A stretch of DNA of 64,000 nt from Avena insularis (Eukaryota; Streptophyta; Magnoliopsida; Poales; Poaceae), in the NCBI GenBank assembly GCA_023614405.1, contig CM042685.1, forward strand, positions 188,204,257 through 188,268,256, read 5' to 3'. The translations under genes and the position numbers were made by a program. The notes beneath the pieces were generated by a model. It did not search any database and had not been told where the DNA came from. It saw nothing but the letters and a program-made list of their open reading frames with translations. Of this stretch, positions 11,406 through 23,500 are shown in pieces; positions within the stretch are counted from its first letter, which is position 1, and each line of letters starts with the position of its first letter.

Positions 11406-11640
11406 GCGGACAAGAAGGCTGGCACCATCAAAGGTATATTTGATATACATGTTATTGATGTTTTCCTTACTAGCCCTTGTTGTAGTGCCTGGGTATTTGA
11501 TACCGGTTCAGTTGCTAACATTTGTAACTCGAAACAGGAGCTACGGAATAGACGGCGGCTTGCGAGGGATGAGGTGACGATGCGCGTTGGCAACGGATCA
11601 AGAGTTGATGTGATGGCCGTCGACACGCCTCCTTAGTTTT
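11340..11640 (+). pseudogene. Element A CCHC knuckle and aspartic protease
   Basis: Near 11349-11390 the sequence translates as CFYCKDKGHWKRNC, a complete CCHC zinc knuckle. About 30 residues later the frame reads WVFDTGSVANICNS, the copia protease active site (DTGS in place of the common DSG). The frame ends at a stop near 11636 (cct tag). It differs from the gag frame, so Gag and protease are uncoupled here. Confidence 0.8.
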
Positions 11641-11680
11641 ACCTTCGGGATTAGTTTTAAACCTTAATAAGTGTTATTAT

Positions 11681-12651
11681 GTGCCTGCGTTGAGCATGAA
11701 CATTATTTCTGGATCGTGTTTATTGCAAGACGGTTATTCATTTAAATCGGAGAATAATGGTTGTTCTATTTATATGAGTAACATCTTTTATGGTCATGCA
11801 CCTCTTGTGAATGGTTTATTTCTTCTAAATCTTGAAAGGGATGAAACACACATCCATAACATTGAGGCTAAGAGATGCAAAGTAGATAGTGATAATACTA
11901 CTTATTTGTAATCGCTGCTCAGGTCATATTGGTGTAAAGCGCATGAAGAAACTCCATTCGATGGACTTTTGAGTCTCTTGATTTTGAATCATTTGACACA
12001 TGCGAACCATGCCTCATGGGCAAGATGATCAAAACCCGTTCTCCGAGATGATGGAGCGAGCAACGGACTTGTTGGAAATCATACATACCGATGTATGCGG
12101 ACCGATGAGTGTTTCGACGCGCGGTGGATATCGCTATTTTCTCACTTTTACCGATGACTTAAGTAGATATGGGTATATCTATTTAATGAAACATAAATCT
12201 GAAACGTTTGAAAAGTTCAAAGAATTTCAGAATGAAGTAGAGAACCATCGTAATGTAAAGATTAAGTTTCTACGATCCGATCGTGGGGGCGAATATTTGA
12301 GTTATGATTTTCTCCGCATCTCAAAGCAAGTGGAATCGCTTTCACAACTCACGCCACCCGAACACCACAACGCAATGGTGTGTCTGAATGCCGAATCGAA
12401 CCCTATTAGATATGGTCCGATCGATGCCATCTCTCACCGATTTGCCGTTATCATTTTGGGGTTATGCATTAGAAACCGCTGCATTCACTTTAAATAGGGC
12501 TCCATCTAAACTGCTGAGACGACACCGTATGAACTGTGGTTTGGTGCTAAACCTAAGTTGTCGCTTTCTTAAAGTTTGGGGATGCGAAGCTTACGTCAAG
12601 AAGTTGATGCCGACAAGCTCGAACCCAAAGCGGAGAAATGCGTCTTCATAG
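11681..12651 (+). pseudogene. Element A integrase
   Basis: The pre-integrase segment includes LSMNIISGSCLLQDGYSF and FESFDTCEPCLMGKM (C..C of the zinc site). The catalytic core has IIHTDVCGPMSV, LTFTDDLSRYGYIYLM and FLRSDRGGEYLSYDF, supplying the two catalytic Asp regions. The Glu region near 12340-12380 is damaged by a frame change. A later piece (12388-12651) has LSFWGYALETAAFTLNRAPSK and FLKVWGCEAYVKK, from the integrase C-terminal part. At least three frame breaks separate the blocks, so no active integrase can be made. Confidence 0.87.
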
Positions 12652-12699
12652 GATACCCTAAGGAAACTATTGGGTATACCTTCTATCACGTAACCAAGG

Positions 12700-13990
12700 C
12701 AAAGTGTTTGTCATGAAGAACGGTTCCTTTCTTGAGAAGGAGTTTCTCTCGAAAGAGGTGAGTGGGAGGAAAGTAGAGCTAGACGAGGTTATTGAACCTT
12801 CTCTTGAATTGGAGAGTAGCGCACCTGAAATTGTTCCAAAGGTCGCTGCACCAACAATAGAGGAAGCTAATGACAAGGATCATGAAGCTTGGACGATCTC
12901 ATCTTGAACGTCGCAGTCGACAAGGTCGCGTGCCCTCCCGAGTGGTACGGCAACCCTGTCTTGACAGCCTTGTTAGTAGAAGACAAAGTGAACCTACGAA
13001 CTATGAGGAAGCGATGATGAGCCCAGACTCGAGAAATGGCTAGAAGCCATGAACCAATTGGGATCCATGAGCGAAAACCAAGTATGGACTTTGGTGGACC
13101 TCCTAGCGACCGAAAGGCCGTTGAGTGCAAATGGATCTTCAAGAAGAAAACGGACGGATGGTAATGTTACCGTCTATAAAGCACGGCTTGTTGCGAAAGG
13201 TTTTCGACAAGTTCAAGGTGTTGACTACGATGAGACTTTCTCTCCCGTAGTGATGTTTAAGTCCATTCGGATTTTATTAGCAATTGCTGTGTTTCATGAT
13301 TATGAAATATGGCAAATGGATGTCAAGATCGCTTCCTCAATGGAAACATTGATGAAGAGTTGTATATGATGCAACCCGAAGGTTTTGTCGATCCTAAGGA
13401 TGCTGATAAAGTATGCAAACTTCAGCGCTCCATTTATGGATGAAGCAAGCATCTCGGAGTTGGAACCTTCGCTTTGATCAAGTGATCAAGAGCTTTGGAT
13501 TTGTTCCAAATTGCTGAAGCTTGCATCTACAAGAAAGTGAGTGGAGCTCGGTGACGCTTCGGTACTATATGTTTATGACATATTGATTATTGGAAATGAC
13601 ATCAACATGCTTAACGATGTGAAGAGTTATTTGAACAAGTGTTTTTCAATGAAAGACCTAGGTGAAGCTGCTTATATATTGGGCATCAAAATCTATAGAG
13701 ATAGACAAAGACGCCTCGATAGCTTTAAGCCGCAGTACATACTAGACAAAGTTCGAAAAGGTTCGAATGGATAAGGCATTGAAAGGTTCAAAGGCCTATG
13801 TTGTCGTGTAAGATATTGAGCAAGGCTCGATGTCCAGCTACGGTAAATGATAGGGAAGCTATGAGCAAAGTGCCTTATGCTCGCCATAGGTTCCATCATG
13901 TATGCCATCTTGTGTGTACTAGACCGGATGTGTCCAATGCTCTTAGTTTGACGAGCAGATATCAAAGTGATCCAGAGTGGAACATCGGAC
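12700..13990 (+). pseudogene. Element A reverse transcriptase
   Basis: Recognisable copia RT blocks are WTLVDLL (13049 frame), YKARLVAKGFRQVQGVDYDETFSPV and ILLAIAVFHDYEIWQMDVK, then VLYVYDILIIGNDINMLNDVKSYL at about 13560-13640 and MKDLGEAAYILGIKIYRDR. The catalytic box reads YVYD: the first Asp is Tyr at 13574-13576, which would abolish polymerase activity apart from the frameshifts. Stops and frame changes occur around 13370, 13480 and 13790. Confidence 0.88.
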
Positions 13991-14135
13991 AGCCGTGAAG
14001 AACATCCTAAGGTACCTAAATAGGACTAAAGAAATGTTCTTAGTCTATGGGGTGATGAACAGCTCGTCAGAAAAGGTTACGTCGATGCTAGTTTTGACAA
14101 TCGACAAGGATGATTCTAAATCTCGCATGTGATAC

Positions 14136-14555
14136 GTGTATATTTTGAATGGAGGAGCTGTGAGCTGGAGAAGCTGCAAGCAAAGCGTGATCGCGGGATC
14201 TACAGTAGAAGCGGAATACATGGCTGCTGTAGAAGCGTCAAGTGAAGGAGTTTGGATCAGAAACTTCATCACTGAGCTTGGCGTGGTTCCAAGTGCATTG
14301 GATCCACTGGAGATATTATGTGACAACACTGACGCCATAGCACTCGCTAAGGAACCAAGATATCATCCAAAGACCAAGCATATCAACCGCAAGTTTCATA
14401 TAATCCGAAATTATATAGCAGATGGAGATCTGAAGATCAGCAAAGTACATACAGATCTGAATGTCGCAGATCCATTGACTAAACCTCTTCCACGTGTAAA
14501 ACATGATCAGCACCTCAGTGCCATGGGTGTGAGATTGTTGCCAAATGTAAACTAG
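14136..14555 (+). pseudogene. Element A RNase H domain
   Basis: A clean 139-residue stretch includes AVSWRSCKQSVIAGSTVEAE and YMAAVEASSEGVWIRNFI, LEILCDNTDAIALAKEPRYH and TKHINRKFHIIRNY, all copia RNase H motifs, and ends DPLTKPLPRVKHDQHLSAMG. It stops about 15 bp before the polypurine tract region, as expected for the end of pol. It is the best preserved part of the element. Confidence 0.9.
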
Positions 14556-14568
14556 ATTATAGGCTCTA

Positions 14569-14583
14569 GTGCAAGTGGGAGAC
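14569..14583 (+). other. Element A polypurine tract
   Basis: The purine-rich aagtgggagac lies directly before the 3' LTR start TGTTGG at 14584, the standard position and sequence for BARE/Angela elements. Confidence 0.85.
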
Positions 14584-16285
14584 TGTTGGAATTATGCCCT
14601 AGAGGGAATAATAAAGATGTTATTATTATAATTCTTGTTCATGATAAAGTTTATATTCCATGCTAGAATTGTATTAAGCGGAAACTTTAATACTTATGTG
14701 GTTTGTGAACAACACCGTGTCCCTAGTACGCCTCTATGGACTAGCTCATTGATCAATGATGGTTAAGGTTTCCTAACCATAGACATGAGTTGTTGATTGA
14801 TAATGAGATCATATCATTGGGAGAATGATATGGTGGACAGACCCAAACTAAGCAAAGCTATTAGATCGTTTCATCGTGTTCGTCTTTGCGAAGCTTTTCT
14901 CATGTCAAATATTGTATTCCTTAGACCATGAGATAATACAACTCCCTGGTATCGGAAGAAAGCTTTGAGGTCATCAAACGTCATCCTATGAGAGGGTGAT
15001 CATAAAGGTGTCTCTCGTGTGATCGGAAAGTATCTCATGGGTTGTATGTATCGAGATGGAATTTGTCCTCCCAAGTCGGAGAGATATACTGGCCCACTCG
15101 GAATCGATATCAACACCGCTTGCAAGCATGTGGTTAAGGAGTTAATCACAAAGTGATATCGGATTACGGAACGAGTAAAGTACTTGCTGTGAACGAGATT
15201 GAACTAGGTATGACGATACCGATCGAATCTCGGCAAGTAAAATATCGCGAGACGAAGGGAATATATATATGGGATTGATTGAATGGCATCGTGGTTCATC
15301 CGATATGATCATCGATGAATGTGTGGAGTCAATATGGGTGCCTGCACTGCTGTTGATTATTGATAGAAGATCATGTCTGCATATTCTCGAACCCGCAGGG
15401 TCACACACTTAACGTGTCTCGACGCTAGGATAGATTGGATAATTGGTTTATCAATTTTTGTTCGGAGTCTCGGATGGGATCCAGGATATCACGAGAGGTT
15501 CCGAAATGGTCCGGAGAATAAGATTCATATAAGGCAGTGCAGTTTTTGGAGTTCGGAATTGTTCCGGGTTAATCGGTATTGTACCGGAAGCTTCTAGAAC
15601 CTTCCGGAAGGGGACCAACGTGGCCCCACCTTCCGGGAGGGGGCATGGGCCTATGAGAGAGTGTCCTGGCCGCATTGGTCCAGGGGCACAAGGCCCCATA
15701 GGGCCCAGCCGATCCTAGATAAGTTTAAACTCGTTTAAACTAGAGATAGGGTTTCTAGATAAGGGATAAGTTTAAATCGTTTAAACTAGAGATAGGCTTG
15801 GAGGATGGGCAAGGGCTGGCCGCACCCCCCCTCTATATATAGAGGTCTGGTGCGCCCCCTCCCTACACACACCTTCCTCCAAACCCTAGTTGCCCTGCTG
15901 CCCTCCTCTCTCCCTCCCGACTGTTTGTAGGCGAAGCCCTGCTGCAGAAATTCTCCACCATATACACCACGCCGTCGTGTTGTAGATCCAATCTATCTCT
16001 CCACCCTACTTGCTGGTCCGAGGAAGGAGGAGACGTCGAGGTGCTGCACGTGTGCATCTCACGGAGGCACCGCCACTTGTGGTGCTAGATCGGATCGGAT
16101 CGCGAGGAGGAGAAGCGAGTACGACTACATCACCCACGCTCCTCTTAACGTTCCGCTTGAATCTTCAAGGGTATGAAGATCTAATCCAATCTCTCTCGTT
16201 GTTTGCATCTCCTAGATTAGATCTTGGCTTTCCCTCTGTTCGCTTCCGTAGAAAATTTTGATTTACTATGCTGCGAAACCCTTCA
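14584..16285 (+). mobile_element. 3' LTR of copia element A
   Basis: This 1.70-kb copy matches 7760-9423. It holds the same U3 duplication (about 15721-15797), the palindromic TATA box at 15830-15845 and ends CCCTTCA before the ACATT duplication. It retains bases missing in the 5' copy, so most differences are losses in the 5' copy. Confidence 0.93.
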
Positions 16286-16290
16286 ACATT

Positions 16291-17184
16291 GCGGGTCCAA
16301 ATTACAAACATACACACATTATTATTATTACAATACTAGAAGTTTAAGACTTCAAAAGATTCAACTTACAAACCAAATATAAAGTATTTCACCGGAAGTA
16401 TAAAGTGACAACTTAAACTCCAAATTGAGCTCAACAACTTATTGTTATATATTGTTCATGTTGATCGAGTCAATTGGCTCCTAGAACTATGGTAATTATT
16501 CTGACTCCTGGTGCTCTCCTCCGTAGACGACATCATAGTCCACCCCTTCCACGACACCGTACATATTGGGTTCTTCATAAAAGACCTCCTCTTGACTTTC
16601 AACTGCATACGTTGGGGTTTCTTATGGATCCTCAGAGTCTAAGCAGGGGATCAAAGGAAAAGGTGAGTAACAGCGTTACCCAGCAAGTTCATTATATGCA
16701 AGGTGGGAGGTTTGATGCTCTATCTACCACCTCGGACTATAAGTCCTTGGCACTATGCAGTTTTCGTAAACCTGTCTTCAAAGATTGATTTTATTGTGAA
16801 AAACTATGACCATCATCCTTCACAGGTTGACCAAAACTTTCATGGAGTTCCTTTCCTGCCGTGTTCATAGCTCCTTCCTGAAACAGGGAGTAACAAGTTA
16901 CAATTCTTACACTATGCAGAGGTGCGTTACTTTACCCATGAGAGATCAACTCCTTGTTGCACAATCGGGCGTACTTTCCCGTCCACAATTCCATAATGTG
17001 GGGCCTAGTAGTTGGTCCAAGCCAATCACTGCCATTTCCGGGGCCCCATATGTCTGCACGATCCTTCGGGGCTGGCTCACCTCCGTTAAGCCCCCTTCCG
17101 GCAGGCTAAAACCCTGATGAGTTCCCGAAGTCTCTATGAGCTGGTGATGCCCAGGTAAGTACCTTATAGGTCTGGCTAAACCCT
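16291..17184 (-). mobile_element. Gypsy element 1 upstream LTR, segment 2
   Basis: This continues the gypsy LTR after the element A insertion. Blocks such as 'ttacactatgcagaggtgcg' with 'actttacccatgag' resemble 'acactttacccacatgac' in the LTRs of gypsy D (for example 28740-28780), in the same orientation and relative position. That supports its assignment to a Tekay-like LTR. It ends abruptly at 17184, where copia element B begins without its own first 104 bp. No gene is seen. Confidence 0.7.
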
Positions 17185-18009
17185 CGCTTGGAGCATGTGT
17201 TGGCTTCTAGGTCGATAATATGAAGAATAAGATATGTGGTGCAAGCTCAAAATGCGCCATCTCTAGAAGATCTCATGTTTGATGCTTGCCATCCTCGGTG
17301 ATCATGGATCGATGATGAGGAATCAAGAAAGGCGTTCCATCTTGAGAAGGTCAAGTTCATCTACATCGATCTCAAGTGTAATGCTCAAAGCAAAGGTATA
17401 ATCTTGATAGGTTTTCCCTTTTGCCGGTCTCATGTTGTTTGTGGGAGACCGGGTTTAGGATAGATAACCGTACTATCAAGAGGGGGTATCGAATGAGTAA
17501 CTCGGTCACATCGTTCGGAGAGAGCTCAAACCTTTTCATACTTGCATCATCATATTTGGTTGTTATTTGGTCTTATCAATGTGAGGATATAGAGCTTGTG
17601 GTAATCTTCATAACAAGCTCTAGTTCATCAAAAACGGATTTCCCTTTTATATCTTATTGGGTTTTGATCTTGGAGGTTTTACCGGTTTGTATTTTAGAGA
17701 TAGGTAAAACCTTCCCTTATATGGTTATTACTCATGTGAGGATTTAGATCTTGTTTTAATATCCATGACAAGCTCTAATTCATCGAAAACGGATTTCATA
17801 TGCATTATCTATTATGTTTTCGATGTTGGAGGTTTTATCGGTTCGTCTTTTTGAGAGAGGTTAAATCTTTCGTCATTTTGATCTATCCTACCTTGATGGA
17901 CTATGATGTTTCTTTGAATGATCTTGTAGAGCTTGTTGTCCTCTTTGAAACGAGCCCAAGATCATCAAAATCAGAATCCGGATGCAAAAGTTATGGCCGT
18001 TTTTGTTCA

Positions 18010-18172
18010 GGGGTGACCGGTAGTACCGGACCAGGGTCTGGTAGTACCGCCCCTTAGTACCGGTTGGTACTGAATAAGATGCGTTTGGTGTCCTGGGATC
18101 CCCAGGGAATGTCCGGTAGTACCGGGAATGTCCGGTAGTACCGGGAAAAAGTTCGGTAGTACCGGGATTCGC
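18010..18172. repeat. CCGGTAGTACCGG near-palindrome array in element B U3
   Basis: About six copies of ggtagtaccgg occur, several spaced 18-21 bp apart (three in 18113-18166). Each is a near-perfect inverted repeat. The 3' LTR has a smaller, more diverged array at 47717-47866. The array lies 40-200 bp upstream of the TATTTAA box, so it may be a U3 enhancer or methylation target; that role is inferred. Confidence 0.75.
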
Positions 18173-18208
18173 GTTTTTGGGCTTCAACGGTTGGATGTTG
18201 GGGGGACC

Positions 18209-18215
18209 TATTTAA
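18209..18215 (+). promoter_or_regulatory. Element B core promoter TATTTAA
   Basis: TATTTAAG follows 'ttcaacggttggat' and a G-run. The same arrangement is in the 3' LTR at 47906-47912 and, on the minus strand, in both LTRs of element C (50669-50675, 59027-59033). Cross-family conservation of spacing supports a promoter. Confidence 0.65.
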
Positions 18216-19212
18216 GGGGCCTTCTTCCCCCAATGGTTCCCCAACTATTCTTGCAAGTTTTACCCTCCATTGTTGACCTTCCAAAGCTTGCTATCTCTCA
18301 ATCCCTTCAATGATTCTTTCCCATATTTGAGTGGAAGAGAGAGGAGATCTAGATCCACATTTTGACCAAACCAAAACATCTCTTTGTGAGTGTATCCTTG
18401 GGATCTATTTTTGGGGGATTTTGTGTTCCTCTTTGATTCCTCCTCTCTTGTTCCCCCAATAGCTTTAGTAGCTTTGTTGGAACTTGATAGTGAGGTATTC
18501 GAGCACCTTTGTGGTGTTCTTACCATTTGCATTGGGTGCATCGGTTTGAGTTCTCCCCGGAGGATTTGGTGAGTGAAAGTTGAGAAGCTTTTTACTCTTG
18601 GGTTCTTGGAACCCTAGAAGGTTTGTTGTGTTGCAGGTTGAGGCCTTGGTGGCGTTTGTTGGGAGCCTCCAATTAATTTGTGGATAAGTGCCCCAACCTT
18701 TTGGCCTTTGTGGCGTTTTTTGGGAGCCTCCAATTAAGTTGTGGAGAAGTGCCCCAACCTTGTGAGAGGTTCCGGTTGCCACCGACAAGTGCACCGATAG
18801 TGGAAGCATGGATCGATCCTGTTGGGGTGAGATTCACCGGAGAATAAGGGAGGCCTTTTGTGGCGTACGTGGTTAGATACCACCCCCTCTCTAAATGAGA
18901 CGTACTCCATGTTGGGAGAAACTCGGTAAAATATCGTCATCCCCGCGTGCCTCGGTTATCTCTATACCCAAGCTCTTACTTATGCACTTTACTTTGTGAT
19001 AGCCTTCGTGCTTGAAGTATATATCTTGCTATCACATAGTTGTTTGTCTTGCTTAGCATAAGTTTTTGGTGCACATAGGTGAACCCTAGATTGTTCTAGG
19101 TTTTGTGCTTGATAAAGTAAACGCTAGTTTAATTCCGCCTTTGTCGAGCCACTCTCGGAAAAGTTTTAATCGCCTATTCACCCCCCTCTAGGTGACATCT
19201 GTATCCTTTCAA

Positions 19213-19224
19213 TTGGTATAATAG
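19213..19224 (+). other. Element B primer-binding site, degenerate
   Basis: Directly after the LTR the sequence is ttggtataatag. Only the TGGTAT half matches the initiator-Met primer site; the rest has mutated. Confidence 0.6.
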
Positions 19225-19265
19225 TCCGGTCTCTCATTTTAGGCTTCATCACCTTGAGAGTAAAG

Positions 19266-20500
19266 ATGTCGACTAGGGGATTTGAGAACGATTCCTTCTA
19301 TATATTCGATGGCACAAATTATGATGTTTGGAAATCTCGCATGGTTGATTATTTTGGGGACATTCACCCAATTATCGAAGAATATCTATATATGGGTTTC
19401 TCTTCTCCTATGGATCCCCAAAATGAATCTTTAGAGGAGAAGATAGACTCTCATATAGATGCTCAAACTACTAATATTATTTTATTTGTTGTGAGAAATG
19501 TAGTTCTTTCTTCTATCATGCCTTATTCGAGTGATCATGAAATATGGACCAAGCTTCAAGATAAATATATCAAGTCCAACATTATTGAGCATGATTGTGT
19601 TGCTTCCACTTCCGGTCGAGATGAGTTCTCATCGTCCACCACTTCACCAACATGTGATTTTTCACAAGCTAATGATACAGTGAGTGGTGATAGAAATTGC
19701 AATGTGGATAATGTGCTTACTATTTGTAATCCCTCATCTCTATCTAGTTGCAATGATCTATCTTCAGACCTTAACACTTCTAGCACTCAAAACTCCTTAC
19801 ATGCTAGTGTTGATAGTCCTTGCATATCATGTAGTAATGGCTTGAATAAATCTCATGATGATATGCTTGTGTTGTCTTGTGTTGTCTTGTTGCCATGATA
19901 AAAATGCTTATATTTCCTCTAGTGCTTGTGTTGCTAACCATGTAGAGGAAAATGAAGATTTTATGGGCCAAGACAAGGTCTTGAATAGAGCTACAAGTGC
20001 AATCTCATCATCACCTTCTTCCGGTTCTCACATATGCCTTATGGCTAAGGGAACAAAGGTAACCTCTTTGGATCCCAATGTATCTCTTGATGATGATGAT
20101 GATGATGATGATGATGAGGTTGAGAATGATAATGATGATGATGATGATTATCGAGGTAAGTATGATATTACCTCTATTAAGAAAATGGGAGAGGTTGTCT
20201 ATAGTGCTCTCTTAAAATATAAAATTGCTTCCTCCAACTTTATTGAAATCTTGAATTATACTATAGAAGGCAATGATCTTATTGAGGAGAAAGAAAACTT
20301 AATTGATGTATAGTTTGCGCGTGAGCGTAAGTATGAAATTGCTCAACTAAAGGACTCCCTTGAAGAAGAACAAACCACCAAAGAATCTCTTGAGGAGACT
20401 TTCACTCTAGAATTATCTAGAGTAAAAGAATACCATGATAGAGAACTTGTGGTGGCAAACTCCTTCAAGATTAAAAATGATGAACTTGAAGTTGATTATG
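19266..20500 (+). pseudogene. Element B gag, N-terminal part
   Basis: The ATG at 19266 opens MSTRGFENDSFYIFDGTNYD, a copia Gag N-terminal domain (UBN2/DUF4219 type), with HEIWTKLQDKY. A Ser/Asn-rich region follows. A 10-bp tandem duplication (gttgtcttgt twice, 19871-19890) shifts the frame from phase 0 to phase 1. The second stretch has a poly-Asp run made by a GAT microsatellite (about 20092-20148) and then KMGEVVYSALLKYKIASSNF. A stop (tag) ends it at 20311-20313, and coiled-coil-like sequence continues to the solo LTR inserted at 20501. An upstream TTG at 19254 is in frame, but ATG 19266 fits the family start. Confidence 0.83.
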
Positions 20501-23500
20501 TGTATAGGTCCCAACCTTTAATAAGGTAGAGATCCCTGTGTTTACAATGTTAGTCCCTGGATCAATAGCTAGCATCCACAGTTAAGATGTAATATCAAGA
20601 AACAAAGGTCATAATACAACTTTATAACCAGGAATAAAATAATTCATTACATCTTACATAGCTCATTTGGATATCTCATTACAATGCAGCAGGATATAAC
20701 AGTAGCATGGGGTCCTTCATCTTCAAAGTGCCACAGGCAATCATGTTGGTTGTAGACTTGTAATCCTAATCAACACACTTTACTAACATCAAACAAACCT
20801 GCAACATAATAAGTTACAGCCACAAGGGTCAATACATTTGAATTGTATTGGCAAGTGATACTATGGTAGTATAGTGGAGTCTATCATCTATATGCATTTG
20901 GTTAAGTGGAGCTTAGGCTTGCATTGCTCAAAATAGATTTTCATTATCATTTGAAAACACTAAGTTTTTTCTTGACAAAATCACCCAAGGCATCTCCCAA
21001 TAGAAATTGGTGATCCTTCAACCCTTGTTCAACCACAAGTTTTTAACTTAGAAATTGGATGAGGAGATTCTTGATAGCTTCCATGTTTTTATGCTCAAAT
21101 TGTCCTTTACCAGGGACATGGCTAAGTACTTAGATTTTACACTCTGCAGAGGTGGTGCACTTTCCCCACAAGACTTGGTTTCACCAAGACAAGATCTTTT
21201 AGAAGCCTTCCCTTAGACCAGAATGGACGCGTTCCAACCTATCATACCCTACCACCAACTGTCCATTTGGCTAAGTTATTGCAACCTATATGATCCAGGC
21301 AGAGCCCATAATGCCAAGTGGCTGCACTTGAAGCTTCTCAACATTTGACATCTCAAATCTCTTTGTTCCTGGGTGGCCATCCACAAGTGTGATACACAAG
21401 GTAAACCATAGAAATGGGCCTTGTGTAACCACTCAACACAAACCATTCCTTCCATTCCACCCAGGTGATTCATTCACTTAGTTGTTTTATTAAACAAAAA
21501 CACAAGTCCTTGACTTAGAAATATTCCATAGCATGAATATAATCCACCCTTGTTTTCTACTATCTAAGCTAAGAATGATAGTAGTAGGAATCTTAACTTA
21601 GGAAATTTCTACTAAGGTTTCATCTACTAGGATTTCCCATGGCATAGTTTACACTTAGCAAAATTCCATGCAAGTCCTACTTAGAAATATCACTAATGCA
21701 TAGTGAAAATAATGGGACAAAGTATGAAGCATCACTTGCCTTTTTGGTAGAGAATATAAGTTCACTCCTTGTTCTTGCAATATTCACTCACTTAAAATTC
21801 CACTACAATTCAATCAAGCAAGCAATATTTCAATCTACCATTTAAGCAAACATCACATAAAATAATAGAAACAAAGCAATGCATGCAAGCATGCCAAAGA
21901 TTGTTTTATTTGGAAAAGTGGTTTCTAATAGGTTATAGACATTCTAAAACACCTATTGGTCATTTTATAAAAGTGGCAAAACCATTTGTAAAAGGTTTTA
22001 CTTATAAATCATTTTTTAAATCAAATCAATATTTTATGTGGTTGAAAATGCCTTTAGCAAAGCAACAACTTTTATAGGGTTCAAAAAATATATTTTTAAA
22101 TCATAAAACCTTATGTTTAGGGTCAGAGGGTTTAAATCAAATTATTTCCTGAAGGTTTTTCTCCAAAAAGCATTTTAACATATAAACAACATTTTTATTT
22201 GACTAGAAATGCTTTGATTCATAGATTTATTAATTTGCCTCACAAAATATATTTTTGAATCCATAAGTTGATTTATATGGTCAGTAGGTTCAAAACAATC
22301 CATTTTCCAAAGGTTTTGTGACAAAAATAATTTTAGAACAATATTTATATCCAAAATATGCCGACACAAGTTTCTGCAAAAACAATCAATTTAACAGAAG
22401 CATTTTACTAAAAAAAAAGTGTATGGTTAGAAAGTACTTGTCTTGTTGATTCCATTGATATAAAATTTACAAAATTTGGACGTGTGGTTTGAAAGTTATG
22501 AATTTTACAAATTGGAACACCTAATAGATCATTTCTGGTTTTTAAAACAGAAGTTGGGCCACGTGGCGCGTTTCTATAGGCTGGTACCAGTTCATGTGGA
22601 TCAGCCTTTCTGGTGTGTTGGATCTAAATAGATCGTGTGGCACAGATTTGTCCTTACCCCTTCGTTAAGTCAACCTATCGCGTGCCTCGGATCTGGATCG
22701 GACGGCTCCTATCGCCTTGCCAAGAACTGGCGCTGACGGTGACGAAGGCTGGCGGCGGCTCGCTAAGCGGCATCACAAGGCTACAGAAGCGAGAGAGGAT
22801 GAGGTTTCTCACCAGGTTCACGGAGTGACGCTGAGGCTCAACGTGCTTGCTGCTTGTCGAGGGGCGCACGGGGTCAGTTGGAATTCCTCGCCGGATTTCT
22901 CTCTGGCGACGGTTGCTCTCTGTCGGAGACGGTGGCGAGGCTTCGGTGCATGCCAGAGGGAGAGGAGGGTACGGTTAGATGCGCAAAGTCGTGGCGAGGA
23001 TGCGTGTGTGAAATTGAGAGAGAGGGGCGGTCATTACTAACCAGGGAAGTGTCGCCAGAGTGGAAGCAGACGGCGGCGCGCTCAGCGGTCGTCGTTGCCG
23101 AGGTTATGGGGCACGCACGAGCAAGCCGAGGTTACTGGAAGGTGCAGTGGTTGATGGGGAACATGCCAGCGTGATCTAGGGGTCAAGGCGCGGCGAGGGG
23201 CTGCCGGAATTTGCTCGGAGGTTTGCCGGAGGCAGCAGCAGTGCAGGTGGAATTGGAGACAGCCTGGGGGCTCCCGTGCAGTGGTTTCTGAGGAGAAAGG
23301 AAGGGGAGAGGGAGCTGGTTAAATAGGCAAGGTCGCAGGTGTGATTTACTGAGCCAATACGCGAATTTAAATGAATTAACGCGCTGCAGAAACGGCCGGC
23401 GAGGCGTGGTCTTCGCGCGCGGGTGAAGAAGAGGAACCTGGCAGGTGGGGTCAGGCGTCAGCGAGTGAGAGAGAGGGGAAGTGGGGCCAGGAAGTCAGCG

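Larger units (their letters stand above)
7760..16285 (+). mobile_element. Copia element A, BARE/Angela-like, full length but decayed
   Basis: The termini are TGTTGGAATTAT and CCCTTCA, with ACATT target duplications at 7755-7759 and 16286-16290. LTRs are 7760-9423 and 14584-16285. Internal order is gag, CCHC knuckle, protease, integrase, RT, RNase H, which is the copia order. The LTR start and the gag start MAKSNFNFN match the BARE/Angela/WIS group of Pooideae. Many small indels break every gene, so it is non-autonomous now. It inserted into the gypsy LTR after that LTR was in place. Confidence 0.95.
17185..19211 (+). mobile_element. 5' LTR of element B, lacking its first 104 bp
   Basis: It matches 46889-48879 of the 3' LTR. 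The counterpart of 46785-46888 (starting TGAAAGAACATG) is absent, replaced by gypsy LTR sequence, so a deletion spans the junction. It ends CCTTTCA at 19211. The 3' end contains the block 'cgcctattcacccccctcta', which is also found, in the matching position, at the end of element C's LTR. Confidence 0.88.

Noticed and set aside
20092..20148. GAT repeat as an independent microsatellite locus
   Set aside because: It is in frame inside element B gag and encodes an acidic run, so it is described there instead.
22637..23174. Overlapping open frames in the GC-rich middle of the gypsy solo LTR
   Set aside because: Equivalent regions in the other two LTR copies have different frames and stops. There is no domain or consistent start, and GC-rich DNA gives long frames by chance.
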